Assembly: GCA_903864395.1 (NCBI GenBank)
Contig: CAIPFQ010000127.1
Coordinates: 1-5,885 of the forward strand
DNA from: an uncultured Chlamydiae bacterium
GTDB lineage: Bacteria > Chlamydiota > Chlamydiia > Chlamydiales > SM23-39
Reading direction: 5' to 3'
Length of the DNA stretch: 5,885 nt
Part shown: piece after piece, positions 5,748 to 5,885 of the stretch
Layout of the letters: the number at the start of each line of letters is the position of its first letter
Numbering within the stretch: the first letter of the stretch is position 1
Position numbers and translations under genes: made by a program
The notes under the pieces: generated by a model
Seen by the model: the letters and a program-made list of their open reading frames with translations, nothing else
Told to the model about the DNA's origin: nothing
Databases searched by the model: none

Positions 5748-5868
5748 GCAGCTTTTGTGGGCTGCCTGCCTTGGCTATTTGCCCCCGGACGTTCGACCTA
5801 TGGTCGAACTGGGCGATTATTTAAACCAGGCAGGGGTTTTTAACCCCTTCCCGATTTAAATAACGCCC
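5748..5868. other. Cluster of strong stem-loops upstream of SWIB
   Basis: Three adjacent palindromes lie here. GCAGC (5748-5752) pairs with GCTGC (5761-5765). GTTCGACC (5791-5798) pairs perfectly with GGTCGAAC (5802-5809) around a 3-nt loop. GGGCG plus TTATTTAAA (5811-5815, 5817-5825) pairs with TTTAAATAA plus CGCCC (5855-5863, 5864-5868), a 14-bp stem with one bulged base, enclosing a second hairpin GGGGTT/AACCCC (5833-5838/5842-5847). A 7-nt segment at 5765-5771 can instead pair with 5828-5834, which would compete with the nested hairpin. It could be a structured mRNA leader of SWIB, a small RNA, or a terminator region of a gene beyond the right edge. I do not recognise a known RNA family. 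Confidence 0.5.
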
Positions 5869-5885
5869 CCGAGAACAAATCTCCC

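Noticed and set aside
5791..5809. GTTCGACC...GGTCGAAC as a tRNA T-arm
   Set aside because: No acceptor, D or anticodon arms can be fitted around it; the stem is 8 bp with a 3-nt loop, unlike a T-arm (5 bp, 7-nt loop).
5421..5843. 140-residue hydrophobic plus-strand frame over SWIB and its upstream region
   Set aside because: It runs antisense to the well-supported SWIB gene and then through palindromic DNA; its hydrophobicity comes from the reverse complement of a lysine-rich gene. No ribosome site or family resemblance was seen.

Overview
The window looks like chromosomal DNA from a member of the Chlamydiota, probably an environmental (Parachlamydia-, Waddlia- or Simkania-like) lineage rather than Chlamydia itself. 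The best evidence is an 86-residue stand-alone SWIB/MDM2-domain protein, a eukaryote-like domain typical of chlamydiae, close to truA and a small HAD phosphatase. From memory, the same three families lie near each other in Chlamydia trachomatis (the CT460-CT464 neighbourhood).

Region 1 (1-3687, minus strand) holds two tandem paralogues of a YejM/PbgA-like inner-membrane protein: five N-terminal membrane segments and a C-terminal sulfatase/alkaline-phosphatase-superfamily domain. The upstream copy (1795-3687, 630 aa) is intact. The downstream copy starts inside its 3' end (16-nt overlap) and is broken by one in-frame TAA at 584-586. Beyond that stop the same frame stays open and homologous for 194 more codons to the window edge, including the GDHGEEF metal-site motif. 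This is a nonsense mutation, a sequencing error or, less likely, a readthrough site. It is not a frameshift.

Region 2 (3688-5113) starts with a 35-bp divergent intergenic gap. On the plus strand follows a HAD-family phosphatase (3723-4379). It converges on truA (4313-5113, minus), and the two coding ends overlap by 67 nt.

Region 3 (5114-5407) has no gene. It holds a 230-bp imperfect palindrome bounded by perfect 14-bp inverted repeats, resembling a MITE or IS remnant, and then a short hairpin just past the SWIB stop codon.

Region 4 (5408-5885) is the SWIB gene (minus) and its 217-bp upstream region, whose distal half is packed with strong stem-loops. No upstream gene is visible before the window ends. 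The minus-strand genes SWIB and truA point the same way but are separated by the palindromic element, so co-transcription is uncertain. The two YejM-like genes form a likely two-gene operon read away from the HAD gene.
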